64,000 nucleotides of DNA, taken from assembly GCA_000432735.1 (NCBI GenBank), contig FR887777.1, forward strand, positions 56,871-120,870. Reading direction: 5' to 3'. A model generated the notes under the pieces. It saw nothing but the letters and a program-made list of their open reading frames with translations, was not told where the DNA came from and ran no database searches. The DNA is from Bacteroides sp. CAG:443. GTDB lineage: Bacteria; Bacteroidota; Bacteroidia; Bacteroidales; Bacteroidaceae. Positions 48,565 to 58,693 of the stretch are shown in pieces. The number at the start of each line of letters is the position of its first letter. The first letter of the stretch is position 1. The position numbers and the translations under genes were made by a program.

Positions 48565-50687
48565 TACCCGGACTGAAAAATATCATGCTACGTTACACGT
48601 TTATCGTAGTAATTATGTTTGTATTGGCTGTACTGATTATAGTCAAAGCGGGATTTATCATGTTTGCCGAACGACAATACTGGAAAGATGTTGCCGACCG
48701 TTTCGTGAAAGAAAACGTAGTTGTGCTTCCAACTCGCGGAAACATCATTTCTTCCGACGGGAAACTAATGGCAAGCAGTCTGCCCGAATACCGTATCTAC
48801 ATGGATTTCCGTGCCGGAGGTGAGGAAAAAGACACTATGCTGATGAACCATCTGTCAGAAATCAGCCAGGGACTTCACGAGATTTTTCCAGACAAGAGTG
48901 CACAAGAATTCCGCAAGCATTTGTTAAAAGGGCGCCGTTCTAAAAGTCGTCACTACCTGATTTACCCTAAACGAATCTCATACATTGAGTATAAGGAAGT
49001 GAAACGCCTGCCTGTATTCGAACTAAGCCCGAATAGAGGTGGCCTGCACGTGGAAACGTTCAACCAGCGTAAGAAGCCTTTCGGATCACTGGCTATGCGT
49101 ACATTAGGAGATATGTACCCTGATATGACACAAGGAGCCAAAAATGGTCTGGAACTGACTTATGATTCTATCTTAAGGGGACAGAATGGTATCACTCACC
49201 GCCAGAAGGTGATGAACAAATACCTGAACATCATAGACAAACCTGCCGTAGATGGTTGTGACATCATCACGACAATTGATGTTGACATGCAGGATATTGC
49301 AGAAAAAGCACTGGTCGACCAGCTGAAAACTTTGGAAGCAATATCGGGTGTGGCAGTAGTAATGGAAGTAAAAACTGGTGAGGTGAAAGCGAATGTAAAT
49401 ATGACACGTGCCAGCGACGGCAACTATTATGAGATGCGAAACGCCGCCGTAAGCAACCTGATGGAACCGGGTTCTACTTTCAAGACTGCCTCTATTATGG
49501 TAGCCATGGAGGACAAATATATCACTCCCGACTATGAGGTGGATACCGGCAACGGAATGGTCAACATGTACGGTAGCTGGATGAAGGACTGGAACTGGTA
49601 CAAAGGTGGCTATGGGAAAATAGATGTAACCAAGATTCTGGAGGTTTCGTCGAATGTAGGTGTATCAACCATCATCGATAAGTTCTACAAGAATAATCCA
49701 CAAAAATTCGTCGACGGGCTGAAACGAATGAGCATCGATACTCCGTTGCATCTAGGCTTCGTAGGAGAAGCCAGTCCGCGTATACTCGGACCGAAGGAAC
49801 GTTATTTTGCCAAGACGACCTTGCCCTGGATGAGTATCGGTTACGAAACGATGATTCCTCCTATTTATATTCTGAACTTCTACAATGCCATCGCTAACGA
49901 CGGAGTGATGATCAAACCGAAGTTTGTAAAGGCCATCGCCAAGGACGGCGAAATATTGGAGGAAATCCCGACAGAGGTTGTCAATCCGAAAATCTGTTCG
50001 GATACGACGCTGACCATGATCCGTACCATCTTGCGCAAAGTGGTATCGGAAGGTCTTGCCAAACCGGCAGGAAGCAAGCAGTTCAATGTATCGGGTAAGA
50101 CAGGTACAGCCCAGATTTCTCAGGGTAAAGCCGGATATAAATCTGGAGGTGTAAGTTATCTGGTTAGTTTCTGTGGATACTTTCCTTCGGAAGCACCGAA
50201 ATACAGCTGCATCGTATCAATACAGATTCCGCACGGGCCGGCATCGGGAGGTTTGCAGGCAGGAAGCGTATTCAGCCGCATAGCCGAACGTATCTACGCC
50301 AAACACCTGTACCGCGACCTGACTCATGCCAAAGATTCGACGGCTGTACTGATACCGGACGTAAAGAATGGAGATATCAAGGAGTCGGCATACGTCCTGC
50401 GCGCCCTGAATATACCAGGGAACAGCAATACAGTTCCTTATTCTACGGAACCATTGTGGGGTAAAGCACAGTGCACACACAGCTATGCCGACCTGAAAAT
50501 AAGCAAGCCGAGCAAGCATCAGGTACCTAATGTATTGAACATGGGAGCTAAAGATGCTGTTTATTTGCTGGAGAGTTACGGACTAAGAGTACGACTGGTA
50601 GGATTGGGTAAAGTTAAGGCTCAAAGTATCCCTGCAGGTTCTCCGGTTCTTAAAGGACAAACAATTACATTAACATTAAAGCATTAA
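48561..50687 (+). CDS. ftsI: Septal penicillin-binding protein (PBP2x/FtsI-type transpeptidase) with PASTA domain
   Basis: A class B PBP that cross-links septal peptidoglycan with FtsW. The 708-residue protein has an N-terminal membrane helix, a pedestal domain and a transpeptidase domain. The domain has STFK at 305-308 (EPGSTFKTAS), SSN at 363-365 and KTG at 513-515. A C-terminal segment with VPNVLNMGAKDAVYLLESYGLRV is a PASTA domain, absent from E. coli FtsI but usual in Bacteroidetes. It overlaps ftsL by 4 bp and precedes murE by 16 bp. Confidence 0.95.
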   Translation: MIPGLKNIMLRYTFIVVIMFVLAVLIIVKAGFIMFAERQYWKDVADRFVKENVVVLPTRGNIISSDGKLMASSLPEYRIYMDFRAGGEEKDTMLMNHLSEISQGLHEIFPDKSAQEFRKHLLKGRRSKSRHYLIYPKRISYIEYKEVKRLPVFELSPNRGGLHVETFNQRKKPFGSLAMRTLGDMYPDMTQGAKNGLELTYDSILRGQNGITHRQKVMNKYLNIIDKPAVDGCDIITTIDVDMQDIAEKALVDQLKTLEAISGVAVVMEVKTGEVKANVNMTRASDGNYYEMRNAAVSNLMEPGSTFKTASIMVAMEDKYITPDYEVDTGNGMVNMYGSWMKDWNWYKGGYGKIDVTKILEVSSNVGVSTIIDKFYKNNPQKFVDGLKRMSIDTPLHLGFVGEASPRILGPKERYFAKTTLPWMSIGYETMIPPIYILNFYNAIANDGVMIKPKFVKAIAKDGEILEEIPTEVVNPKICSDTTLTMIRTILRKVVSEGLAKPAGSKQFNVSGKTGTAQISQGKAGYKSGGVSYLVSFCGYFPSEAPKYSCIVSIQIPHGPASGGLQAGSVFSRIAERIYAKHLYRDLTHAKDSTAVLIPDVKNGDIKESAYVLRALNIPGNSNTVPYSTEPLWGKAQCTHSYADLKISKPSKHQVPNVLNMGAKDAVYLLESYGLRVRLVGLGKVKAQSIPAGSPVLKGQTITLTLKH

Positions 50688-50703
50688 GAAATAACATAAA
50701 AAC

Positions 50704-52158
50704 ATGAAACTGGGAAATATCATTCAATCCGTCAACGTCTGCGAAATAAAAGGAAATGCGGACAAAGAAATTAAAGGCATTCAGATGGACTCTCGTCTGA
50801 TAGAAGCTGGAGACTTGTTTGTGGCCGTAAAAGGGACTCAGACCGACGGACATGCTTATATAGCAAAAGCTATCGAGAAAGGAGCTACTGCCATTGTTTG
50901 TGAAACATTACCCGAAGAATTAAAGGAGGATGTTACTTATGTAACGGTAGCCGACACGGAAGATGCAGTAGGTAAACTGGCGACTACTTTCTATGGCGAT
51001 CCAACCTCGAAACTTGATCTGGTAGGTGTTACCGGAACAAACGGAAAGACAACCATCGCCACCTTATTATATAATATGTTCCGCAAATTCGGATATAAGG
51101 TAGGTTTGCTGTCCACCGTTTGCAACTATATCGACGGGGAAGCTATCCCGACCGATCATACTACCCCTGATCCGATTACACTGAACCGACTGCTGGGACG
51201 TATGGCCGACGAAGGCTGTAAATATGCGTTTATGGAGGTCAGCTCACACTCTATCGCACAGAAGCGTATCGGAGGATTGAAATTCGTAGGAGGTATTTTT
51301 ACCAATATCACACGCGATCACCTGGATTATCACAAGACATTCGAGAATTACCTGAAAGCTAAAAAGGCATTCTTCGATGGTCTGCCCAAGACAGCCTTTG
51401 CACTGACGAACTTGGATGATAAAAATGGCAGCGTCATGGTGCAAAACACCAAGGCGAAAGTAGCCACTTATTCCTTGCGTACGCTCTGTGACTTCAAGGG
51501 AAAGGTGCTGGAAGACGGATTCGAAGGTATGCTGATGGACATAAACAACCGTGAAGTCAATGTACAGTTTATCGGACGTTTCAACGCATCGAATCTGCTG
51601 GCCGTATACGGAGCAGCATGTCTGCTGGGTAAACAGCCTGAAGATGTACTACTTATACTGAGTACTCTCCGTCCGGTTGCAGGACGCTTTGATGCTTTGC
51701 GCTCCAAGAGAGGCTATACAGCAATTGTCGATTACGCTCACACTCCCGATGCTTTGGTAAATGTACTGAATGCTATCCACGAAGTGTTGAAAGGACGGGG
51801 ACGAGTTATCACGGTAGTTGGTGCCGGTGGCAACCGCGATAAAGGCAAACGTCCGTTGATGGCCCAGGAATCGGTCAAGCAAAGTGACCGCGTTATCATC
51901 ACATCCGATAACCCTCGTTTTGAAGAACCTCAGGACATTATCAACGATATGCTGGCAGGGCTGACAAAAGAGGACATGACAAAGGTTCTTTCCATCGCCG
52001 ACCGTAAGGAAGCGATACGTACGGCTTGCATGCTGGCACAGGCAGGCGACGTAATTCTGGTTGCTGGAAAAGGACATGAAAATTATCAGGAAATAAAAGG
52101 TGTAAAACACCATTTCGATGACAAGGAGGTATTAACAGAAATTTTTGCTAACGAATAA
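50704..52158 (+). CDS. murE: UDP-N-acetylmuramoyl-tripeptide synthetase, diaminopimelate-adding
   Basis: MurE adds meso-diaminopimelate to UDP-MurNAc-Ala-Glu. The 484-residue protein has VGVTGTNGKTTIATLLYNMF (P-loop), TTPDPITLNRLLGRM and HTPDALVNVL. The residue-selecting motif reads DNPR at residues 402-405, the form of diaminopimelate-adding enzymes (lysine-adding ones differ here). This predicts a diaminopimelate-type wall, as known for Bacteroidales. Genes upstream and downstream on the same strand lie 12-16 bp away. Confidence 0.96.
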   Translation: MKLGNIIQSVNVCEIKGNADKEIKGIQMDSRLIEAGDLFVAVKGTQTDGHAYIAKAIEKGATAIVCETLPEELKEDVTYVTVADTEDAVGKLATTFYGDPTSKLDLVGVTGTNGKTTIATLLYNMFRKFGYKVGLLSTVCNYIDGEAIPTDHTTPDPITLNRLLGRMADEGCKYAFMEVSSHSIAQKRIGGLKFVGGIFTNITRDHLDYHKTFENYLKAKKAFFDGLPKTAFALTNLDDKNGSVMVQNTKAKVATYSLRTLCDFKGKVLEDGFEGMLMDINNREVNVQFIGRFNASNLLAVYGAACLLGKQPEDVLLILSTLRPVAGRFDALRSKRGYTAIVDYAHTPDALVNVLNAIHEVLKGRGRVITVVGAGGNRDKGKRPLMAQESVKQSDRVIITSDNPRFEEPQDIINDMLAGLTKEDMTKVLSIADRKEAIRTACMLAQAGDVILVAGKGHENYQEIKGVKHHFDDKEVLTEIFANE

Positions 52159-52170
52159 CAGGAATACGAC

Positions 52171-53439
52171 ATGTTATATTATTTATTCAAATACTTGGAA
52201 CAGCTTGACTTTCCGGGAGCGCGTATGTTCGGCTATGTTTCGTTCCGCTCGCTCATGGCTATCATTCTGTCTTTACTTATATCAGCCATATTCGGAGAGT
52301 ATTTCATCAAGTTGCTCAAGAAAAAGCAAATTACGGAAACACAGCGTGATGCTTCAATCGATCCGTTTAATGTAAATAAGGTAGGAGTTCCTACGATGGG
52401 GGGAATCATCATCATCGTTGCGGTACTCATACCCTGCCTCCTGCTGGGTAAGCTGAACAATATCTATATGATACTGATGCTGATTACTACGGTATGGCTG
52501 GGCAGCCTGGGATTTGCCGACGACTATATCAAGGTCTTTCGCAAGGATAAGGAAGGACTGCACGGCAAGTTTAAGATCATTGGACAGGTAGGATTGGGAT
52601 TGATTGTCGGCCTGACTCTTTATCTCAGTCCGAACGTAGTTATCCGTGAAAACGTGGAGATTCAGAAAGACGGCCATGTGGTAGATGTGGTGCACAAAAG
52701 TCAGGATGAGAAATCAACCAAAACCACTATCCCCTTCTTCAAGAACAACAACCTGGATTATGCCGACTTTGTAGGATTTTTGGGAGAACATGCGCAAACA
52801 GCCGGCTGGATTGTCTTTGTGCTGGTAACAATCTTTGTGGTAACTGCGGTTTCAAACGGTGCCAACCTGAACGATGGAATGGATGGCATGGCGGCCGGAA
52901 ACTCAGCCATCATCGGAGTGACCCTAGGAATACTGGCATATGTATCCAGTCATATAGAGTATGCCAGCTACCTGAATATCATGTATATTCCGGGGAGTGA
53001 GGAACTGGTAATCTTTATCTGTGCCCTCATCGGAGCCTTGATTGGTTTTCTTTGGTACAACGCCTTCCCCGCACAGGTTTTCATGGGCGATACAGGTAGT
53101 CTGACCATCGGAGGTATCATTGCAGTATTTGCAATCATCATACATAAAGAGTTGTTGATCCCTATATTATGTGGAGTATTCCTTGTAGAAAACCTGTCGG
53201 TTATCCTTCAGGTAAGATATTTTAGAAGCGGTAAGAAGAAAGGACTCAAGCGCCGTATCTTCAAGCGTACGCCGATACACGATCACTTCCGTACAACCCT
53301 GTCACAGCTTGACCCGAATTGTACGTACCTGATTACTTCTCCTACGAGTGTGTTCCATGAATCGAAGATAACCGTCCGGTTCTGGATTGTCACTATCGTA
53401 TTAGCAGCAATAACAATTATAACTTTAAAGATAAGATAA
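52171..53439 (+). CDS. mraY: Phospho-N-acetylmuramoyl-pentapeptide transferase
   Basis: MraY attaches the Park nucleotide to undecaprenyl phosphate, making lipid I at the inner membrane. The 422-residue protein has about ten membrane helices. Motifs are present in order: KVGVPTMGGIIII, GFADDYIKVFRKDKEG, NLNDGMDGMAAGNSAI, FMGDTGSLTIGG and the HDHF region near RRIFKRTPIHDHF. An insert of about 50 mostly polar residues (around VIRENVEIQKDGHVVDVVHKSQDEKSTKTTIPF) lies between helices and is absent from E. coli MraY (360 residues). I regard it as a Bacteroidetes feature. Confidence 0.96.
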   Translation: MLYYLFKYLEQLDFPGARMFGYVSFRSLMAIILSLLISAIFGEYFIKLLKKKQITETQRDASIDPFNVNKVGVPTMGGIIIIVAVLIPCLLLGKLNNIYMILMLITTVWLGSLGFADDYIKVFRKDKEGLHGKFKIIGQVGLGLIVGLTLYLSPNVVIRENVEIQKDGHVVDVVHKSQDEKSTKTTIPFFKNNNLDYADFVGFLGEHAQTAGWIVFVLVTIFVVTAVSNGANLNDGMDGMAAGNSAIIGVTLGILAYVSSHIEYASYLNIMYIPGSEELVIFICALIGALIGFLWYNAFPAQVFMGDTGSLTIGGIIAVFAIIIHKELLIPILCGVFLVENLSVILQVRYFRSGKKKGLKRRIFKRTPIHDHFRTTLSQLDPNCTYLITSPTSVFHESKITVRFWIVTIVLAAITIITLKIR

Positions 53440-53445
53440 CGCATC

Positions 53446-54780
53446 ATGGCAAAAAGAATTGTCATTTTAGGAGCTGGCGAAAGCGGTGCGGGAGCAGCCG
53501 TGCTGGCACAGAAAAAAGGTTTCGATACCTTTGTTTCTGACATGTCTTTGATAAAAGACAAATACAAGAACATGTTGAACGAAAGAGGTATTCAGTGGGA
53601 AGAAGGACATCACACTGAAGAGCTGATTCTGAACGCAGACGAGGTTATCAAGAGTCCGGGTATACCAAACGATGCCCCGTTGATTCTGAAACTGAAGGAA
53701 CAGGGAACCCCTATTATTTCAGAAATTGAATTTGCCGGACGATATACCAATGCCAAGATGATTTGTATCACCGGAAGCAACGGAAAGACGACGACTACTT
53801 CTCTTATTTATCATATCTTTAAGAAAGCGGGGTTGAATGTCGGACTGGCTGGAAACATCGGACAAAGCCTGGCTTATCAGGTGGCAGAGTGTAACTACGA
53901 TTATTACGTCATCGAGCTAAGCAGCTTCCAGTTGGATAACATGTATAAGTTCCATGCCAACATTGCTGTCTTGATGAACATCACTCCTGACCATCTGGAT
54001 CGTTACGATTACAAGATGCAGAACTATGTGGATGCTAAATTCCGCATCATACAGAACCAGACAGACAACGATGCTTTTATCTTCTGGAATGATGATCCTG
54101 TCATCCAAAAGGAATTGCATAAATATGGAATACACGGACACTACTATCCTTTTGCCGAAAAGAAGGAAGAAGGACTGGCTGCTTTCGTAGAACAGAATAA
54201 AGTATACTTCACCAAGCCGATTGAATTCAACATGGAGCAGGAAGAACTTGCGCTGACAGGTACGCACAACTTGTTCAATTCAATGGCTGCCGGTATCTCT
54301 GCCAACATCGCAGGTATCCGCAAGGAATGCATCCGTGAAGCACTGAGCGACTTCAAGGGAGTAGAACATCGTCTGGAAAAAGTTACCCGCGTGCGTGGTG
54401 TGGATTACATCAACGACTCAAAAGCAACCAATGTGAACTCTTGCTGGTATGCATTGAGCAGCATGAAGACCAAAACGGTCCTGATTCTGGGCGGTAAGGA
54501 TAAAGGAAACGATTACAACGAGATAGCAGGACTGGTAAAAGAAAAATGCTCCGGTCTGATATTTCTAGGTCTTCACAACGAAAAGCTTCATGCCTTTTTC
54601 GACGGATTCGGCTTACCCATCGCCGATGTACAGAGCATGAAAGATGCAGTAGACGCCGCTTACCACATGGCTAAGAAAGGAGAAACCGTACTTCTCAGTC
54701 CATGTTGTGCCAGCTTCGACTTGTTCAAGAGTTACGAAGACCGTGGTGAACAGTTTAAAGAGTGTGTGAGAAACTTATAA
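53446..54780 (+). CDS. murD: UDP-N-acetylmuramoyl-L-alanine-D-glutamate ligase
   Basis: MurD adds D-glutamate to UDP-MurNAc-L-alanine in the cytoplasm. The 444-residue protein has an N-terminal Rossmann-like domain (VILGAGESGAGAAVLAQ) and the ATP loop GSNGKTTTTSLI (residues 110-121). MNITPDHLDRYD and KGVEHRLEKVTRVRGVDYINDSKATN follow, and near the end LLSPCCASFDLFKSYEDRG. It lies 6 bp after mraY and 18 bp before ftsW, matching the usual dcw order. Confidence 0.97.
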   Translation: MAKRIVILGAGESGAGAAVLAQKKGFDTFVSDMSLIKDKYKNMLNERGIQWEEGHHTEELILNADEVIKSPGIPNDAPLILKLKEQGTPIISEIEFAGRYTNAKMICITGSNGKTTTTSLIYHIFKKAGLNVGLAGNIGQSLAYQVAECNYDYYVIELSSFQLDNMYKFHANIAVLMNITPDHLDRYDYKMQNYVDAKFRIIQNQTDNDAFIFWNDDPVIQKELHKYGIHGHYYPFAEKKEEGLAAFVEQNKVYFTKPIEFNMEQEELALTGTHNLFNSMAAGISANIAGIRKECIREALSDFKGVEHRLEKVTRVRGVDYINDSKATNVNSCWYALSSMKTKTVLILGGKDKGNDYNEIAGLVKEKCSGLIFLGLHNEKLHAFFDGFGLPIADVQSMKDAVDAAYHMAKKGETVLLSPCCASFDLFKSYEDRGEQFKECVRNL

Positions 54781-54798
54781 TAAAAATATCCTGGGAAA

Positions 54799-56097
54799 AT
54801 GGATTTGCTAAAAAACTTATTCAAAGGTGACAAAGTAATTTGGATAATCTTTCTATTGCTTTGCCTTGTTTCTATTATTGAAGTATTCAGTGCTTCCAGT
54901 ACACTGACTTATAAAAGCGGAGATCACTGGAAGCCTATCACCATGCACATGATATTGATGGCGGTAGGAGTTGTTGTAGTACTCATTGCACACAATATTC
55001 CTTGCCGCTGGTTTAAAACATTCATTGTATTGTTACCTTTATCGTGGCTGATGCTGATAGCTGTATTTATAATAGGAGCACTGACCAATGGTGCAAAGCG
55101 CTGGATTGATTTAGGAATCATCCAGTTTCAGCCTTCTGAAGTTGCCAAAATGGCAACAATTATCACCGTTGCGTTCATTTTGTCGAAAATGCAAGAAGAA
55201 AAGCAAGCAAATCCAAAAGCATTTAAATACATTCTGTGGGTTACATGCATCACCTGCGGACTTATTGTAACAGAAAACCTTTCGACTGCAGTTCTGCTGG
55301 CTGGAAGTGTTTTTCTAATGATGTTTATAGGCAGAGTTCCTTTCAAGCAATTAGGAATGCTTACTGGTATCTGTTGCGGAGTTTTAGTATTATCCATCGC
55401 TACAATCAAATATGTCCCTGCTGAAGCATGGGATAAAGTGGGACTTCATCGTATGGTAACTTGGCAAAGCCGTCTTGATAATCATTTCAATACAGCAACT
55501 GTACCTCCTGAAAAGTTTGACATTGATGCTGACGCACAGATTGCTCATGCCAACATAGCAATAGCAACCAGCAACATTCTTGGAAAAGGTCCAGGGAACA
55601 GTGTACAGCGTGACTTCCTTTCACAAGCCTACTCCGACTTCATTTATGCCATTATCATCGAAGAGCTCGGACTGATTGGAGGAGGTGCCGTAGCCTTTCT
55701 CTACATATGGCTATTGATGAGAATCGGGAAAATAGCCCGGAACTGCGATAAATCGTACTATTCGTTTTTAGTAATGGGCATAGGTATACTACTGGTAACT
55801 CAAGCTATGTTCAACATGCTGGTAGCAGTCGGTATTGTACCTGTAACAGGTCAGCCTCTTCCTTTAATCAGTAAGGGAGGAACTGCCACACTTGTAAACT
55901 GTGCCTATATTGGCATTATACTAAGTATTAGCCGCCACGTCAATGAACTCAAGAAACAACAAGAGCAGGAAGAAGCAGAAAAACAACAGCAGATACAAGA
56001 TGCAGCAATAGCTCTATTGCAAAATGCTGCGACTATTGCTAAAGAACATGTGAATAACGAATCAGAATCTAAAGATAAAACGTCAAAAAACGAATAA
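54799..56097 (+). CDS. ftsW: SEDS-family septal peptidoglycan polymerase FtsW
   Basis: A polytopic SEDS glycosyltransferase that polymerises lipid II at the septum with FtsI. The 432-residue protein has about ten membrane helices and family segments GAKRWIDLGIIQFQPSEVAKMA and GNSVQRDFLSQAYSDFIYAIIIEELGLIGG. VTGQPLPLISKGGTATLVNC is the C-terminal hallmark. The end is a charged Gln/Glu-rich tail (KKQQEQEEAEKQQQIQDAA). A gap of 99 bp to murG holds a possible internal promoter. Confidence 0.96.
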   Translation: MDLLKNLFKGDKVIWIIFLLLCLVSIIEVFSASSTLTYKSGDHWKPITMHMILMAVGVVVVLIAHNIPCRWFKTFIVLLPLSWLMLIAVFIIGALTNGAKRWIDLGIIQFQPSEVAKMATIITVAFILSKMQEEKQANPKAFKYILWVTCITCGLIVTENLSTAVLLAGSVFLMMFIGRVPFKQLGMLTGICCGVLVLSIATIKYVPAEAWDKVGLHRMVTWQSRLDNHFNTATVPPEKFDIDADAQIAHANIAIATSNILGKGPGNSVQRDFLSQAYSDFIYAIIIEELGLIGGGAVAFLYIWLLMRIGKIARNCDKSYYSFLVMGIGILLVTQAMFNMLVAVGIVPVTGQPLPLISKGGTATLVNCAYIGIILSISRHVNELKKQQEQEEAEKQQQIQDAAIALLQNAATIAKEHVNNESESKDKTSKNE

Positions 56098-56171
56098 TAT
56101 TGATTCCTTATTCTCGCTTATATACAGCTAAATAAATAGAATTGGAATAATTATTTTTACAAGTTTATTCC

Positions 56172-56179
56172 TAACTTTG
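56172..56179 (+). promoter_or_regulatory. Internal -7 promoter box before murG
   Basis: TAACTTTG matches TAnnTTTG, 18 bp upstream of murG, in the longest gap of the dcw cluster. A well-spaced -33 box is not evident. Confidence 0.45.
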
Positions 56180-56196
56180 CAGGAAAATATAAAAAT

Positions 56197-57327
56197 ATGA
56201 AGGATAATTTGAGGATTATAATCAGCGGAGGAGGAACTGGCGGACATATCTTCCCAGCTGTTTCTATTGCCAATGCAATCAAAGAACAGCATCCTGACAC
56301 CGAAATTCTGTTTGTCGGTGCAGAAGGGCGCATGGAAATGCAACGCGTTCCAGCCGCAGGATATAAAATAATAGGTCTGCCCGTCGCTGGATTCGACAGA
56401 AAACACCTACTGAAAAATATTAGTGTACTTATAAAATTACTACGCAGCCAGTTAAAAGCACGTCAAATTATCAAAGATTTTAAGCCACATGCCGCAGTAG
56501 GAGTTGGCGGATATGCCAGCGGACCAACCCTAAAAATGGCTGGAATGATGGGTATACCAACACTTATACAAGAGCAGAATTCATATGCCGGAGTAACTAA
56601 TAAGTTGCTTGCCAAGAAGGCGTGCAAAATATGTGTCGCCTACGAAGGTATGGAACGTTTCTTCGATAAAGAGAAAATTATCCTCACAGGTAATCCTGTC
56701 CGCCAGGGGCTGCTGAATCACACCATCAGTCGTGAAGAAGCCATCCGGTCGTTCGGACTAGACCCACAGAAGAAAACCATCTTGATTATCGGAGGAAGTC
56801 TGGGAGCCCGTACTATCAACAACTGTGTCATGCAGGGATTGGAAAAGATAAAGAATTCAGGTGTACAGTTTATCTGGCAGACGGGTAAATTCTATATCAA
56901 TGAAGCAAAAGCTTGTGTGGCTCAGGCTGGGAACCTCCCCATGCTATATACCACCGACTTTATTTCTGATATGGCCGCTGCATATAGTGCTGCCGATCTG
57001 GTTATCAGCCGTGCCGGAGCTGGATCCATCTCAGAATTCTGTCTGCTGCAAAAGCCAGTTATTCTGGTACCCTCTCCGAATGTTGCGGAAGACCATCAGA
57101 CAAAAAATGCACTGGCTTTAGTCAACAAGGAAGCTGCTTTATATGTTAAAGATTCAGAGGCGACACAAAAGTTGCTCGATCTTGCCATTGCAACAGTAGG
57201 ACAAGCTGATACATTAACCAAATTAAGTACAAACATCGCTAAGCTGGCTTTTAAAGACTCTGCAAACGTTATAGCGAACGAAGTCTATAAACTGGCTGTC
57301 AATTATAAAAAAGAACATGAACGTTAA
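56197..57327 (+). CDS. murG: UDP-N-acetylglucosamine-N-acetylmuramyl-(pentapeptide) pyrophosphoryl-undecaprenol GlcNAc transferase
   Basis: MurG converts lipid I to lipid II on the inner face of the membrane. The 376-residue GT-B protein starts with IISGGGTGGHIFPAVSIANAI (loop residues 11-17). GVGGYASGPTLKMAGMMGIPTLIQEQNS, LTGNPVRQ, IIGGSLGARTINN and RAGAGSISEFCLLQKPVILVPSP are all family features. It overlaps murC by 11 bp. A promoter box before it may let murG and later genes be expressed apart from the front of the cluster. Confidence 0.97.
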   Translation: MKDNLRIIISGGGTGGHIFPAVSIANAIKEQHPDTEILFVGAEGRMEMQRVPAAGYKIIGLPVAGFDRKHLLKNISVLIKLLRSQLKARQIIKDFKPHAAVGVGGYASGPTLKMAGMMGIPTLIQEQNSYAGVTNKLLAKKACKICVAYEGMERFFDKEKIILTGNPVRQGLLNHTISREEAIRSFGLDPQKKTILIIGGSLGARTINNCVMQGLEKIKNSGVQFIWQTGKFYINEAKACVAQAGNLPMLYTTDFISDMAAAYSAADLVISRAGAGSISEFCLLQKPVILVPSPNVAEDHQTKNALALVNKEAALYVKDSEATQKLLDLAIATVGQADTLTKLSTNIAKLAFKDSANVIANEVYKLAVNYKKEHER

Positions 57328-58693
57328 TACATTGAAAGCTGTTTATTTTATCGGAGCAGGAGGTATAGGAATGAGTGCTCTGGTTCGTTACTTTTTGTCG
57401 AAAGGGAAAAAGGTAGGTGGCTACGACCGTACTCCAAGCGAGCTGACCGAGAAACTGATTAAAGAGGGGGCAGCTATTCATTACGAAGAAAACGTTTCAC
57501 TCATCCCGACAGATTATCTGAATCCGGAAACGACACTGATTGTTTATACACCAGCCATTCCGGCTGAGCATAAAGAACTAGTTTACTTCCGTGAACATGG
57601 ATTTGAAATCCAGAAACGTGCCCAGGTCTTGGGTATGCTTACCCGTACGGAAAAAGGACTTTGCGTAGCGGGAACTCATGGAAAGACAACTACCTCTACC
57701 ATGACTGCTTACCTGCTGGATCATTCTCACGTAGGATGCAATGCCTTTCTGGGAGGTATTTCCAAAAACTATGGTACCAATTTGCTATTATCCGAGAAAA
57801 GTGAATATGTCGTTATAGAGGCCGATGAGTTCGACCGTTCTTTCCACTGGCTGACTCCGTATGCGACAGTCATCACGGCTACCGATTCCGATCATCTGGA
57901 CATCTATGGAACCCATGAAGCCTATGTGGAAAGTTTCCGAAAATATACTTCCCTGATACGTCCGGAGGGCTTTCTTATCATGAAAAAAGGAATAGACCTG
58001 GTTCCTGACGTACAGCCGGGAGTGACTGTATACACTTATTCTACAAAAGAAGGCGATTTTCATGCAGAGAACATACGGATAGGAAACGGAGAGATCTTCT
58101 TCGATTTTATCTCCCCACTGGGAAACATCAAAGATATCCAGTTAGGAGTACCTGTGTATGTCAACATCGAAAATGGAATAGCGGCTATGGCTCTGGCACA
58201 AATAGGCGGAGCTACTCCCGAAGAGATAAAACAGGCTATGCCCGGATTCAAAGGCGTAGACCGACGCTTCGACTTCAAGCTGAAGAATGATCATATCGCA
58301 TTCATGAGCGACTATGCACATCATCCGGCAGAAATCAAGCAGAGCATTTCTTCTGTACGCATGCTTTATCCGGACAAAAAGATTACGGCTATTTTCCAGC
58401 CTCACTTGTACACACGTACTCGCGACTTCTACAAAGATTTTGCAGACAGCCTGTCATTGCTTGACGAGGTTATCTTGCTTGATATTTACCCAGCCCGCGA
58501 ACAACCGATTGAGGGTGTAACCAGCAAGCTGATATACGACAACTTACGCCCGGGTATCGAGAAAAGCATGTGTTCCAAGGAAGAGCTGATGAATGTCTTG
58601 AAACATAAGAAAATAGAAGTTCTCATTACGTTGGGAGCCGGTGATATAGAAAATTATGTTCCACAAATATACGAATTACTGAAAGACAAATGA
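57317..58693 (+). CDS. murC: UDP-N-acetylmuramate-L-alanine ligase
   Basis: MurC adds the first amino acid, L-alanine, to UDP-MurNAc. The 458-residue protein begins with VYFIGAGGIGMSALVRYFLSKG. The ATP loop GTHGKTTT is at 119-126. EADEFDRSFHWL, SDYAHHPAEIKQSI and FQPHLYTRTRDFYKDFADSL match MurC (the HH pair and FQPHLYTRT are typical). It overlaps murG by 11 bp and ftsQ by 4 bp, so all three are translationally linked. Confidence 0.97.
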   Translation: MNVNTLKAVYFIGAGGIGMSALVRYFLSKGKKVGGYDRTPSELTEKLIKEGAAIHYEENVSLIPTDYLNPETTLIVYTPAIPAEHKELVYFREHGFEIQKRAQVLGMLTRTEKGLCVAGTHGKTTTSTMTAYLLDHSHVGCNAFLGGISKNYGTNLLLSEKSEYVVIEADEFDRSFHWLTPYATVITATDSDHLDIYGTHEAYVESFRKYTSLIRPEGFLIMKKGIDLVPDVQPGVTVYTYSTKEGDFHAENIRIGNGEIFFDFISPLGNIKDIQLGVPVYVNIENGIAAMALAQIGGATPEEIKQAMPGFKGVDRRFDFKLKNDHIAFMSDYAHHPAEIKQSISSVRMLYPDKKITAIFQPHLYTRTRDFYKDFADSLSLLDEVILLDIYPAREQPIEGVTSKLIYDNLRPGIEKSMCSKEELMNVLKHKKIEVLITLGAGDIENYVPQIYELLKDK

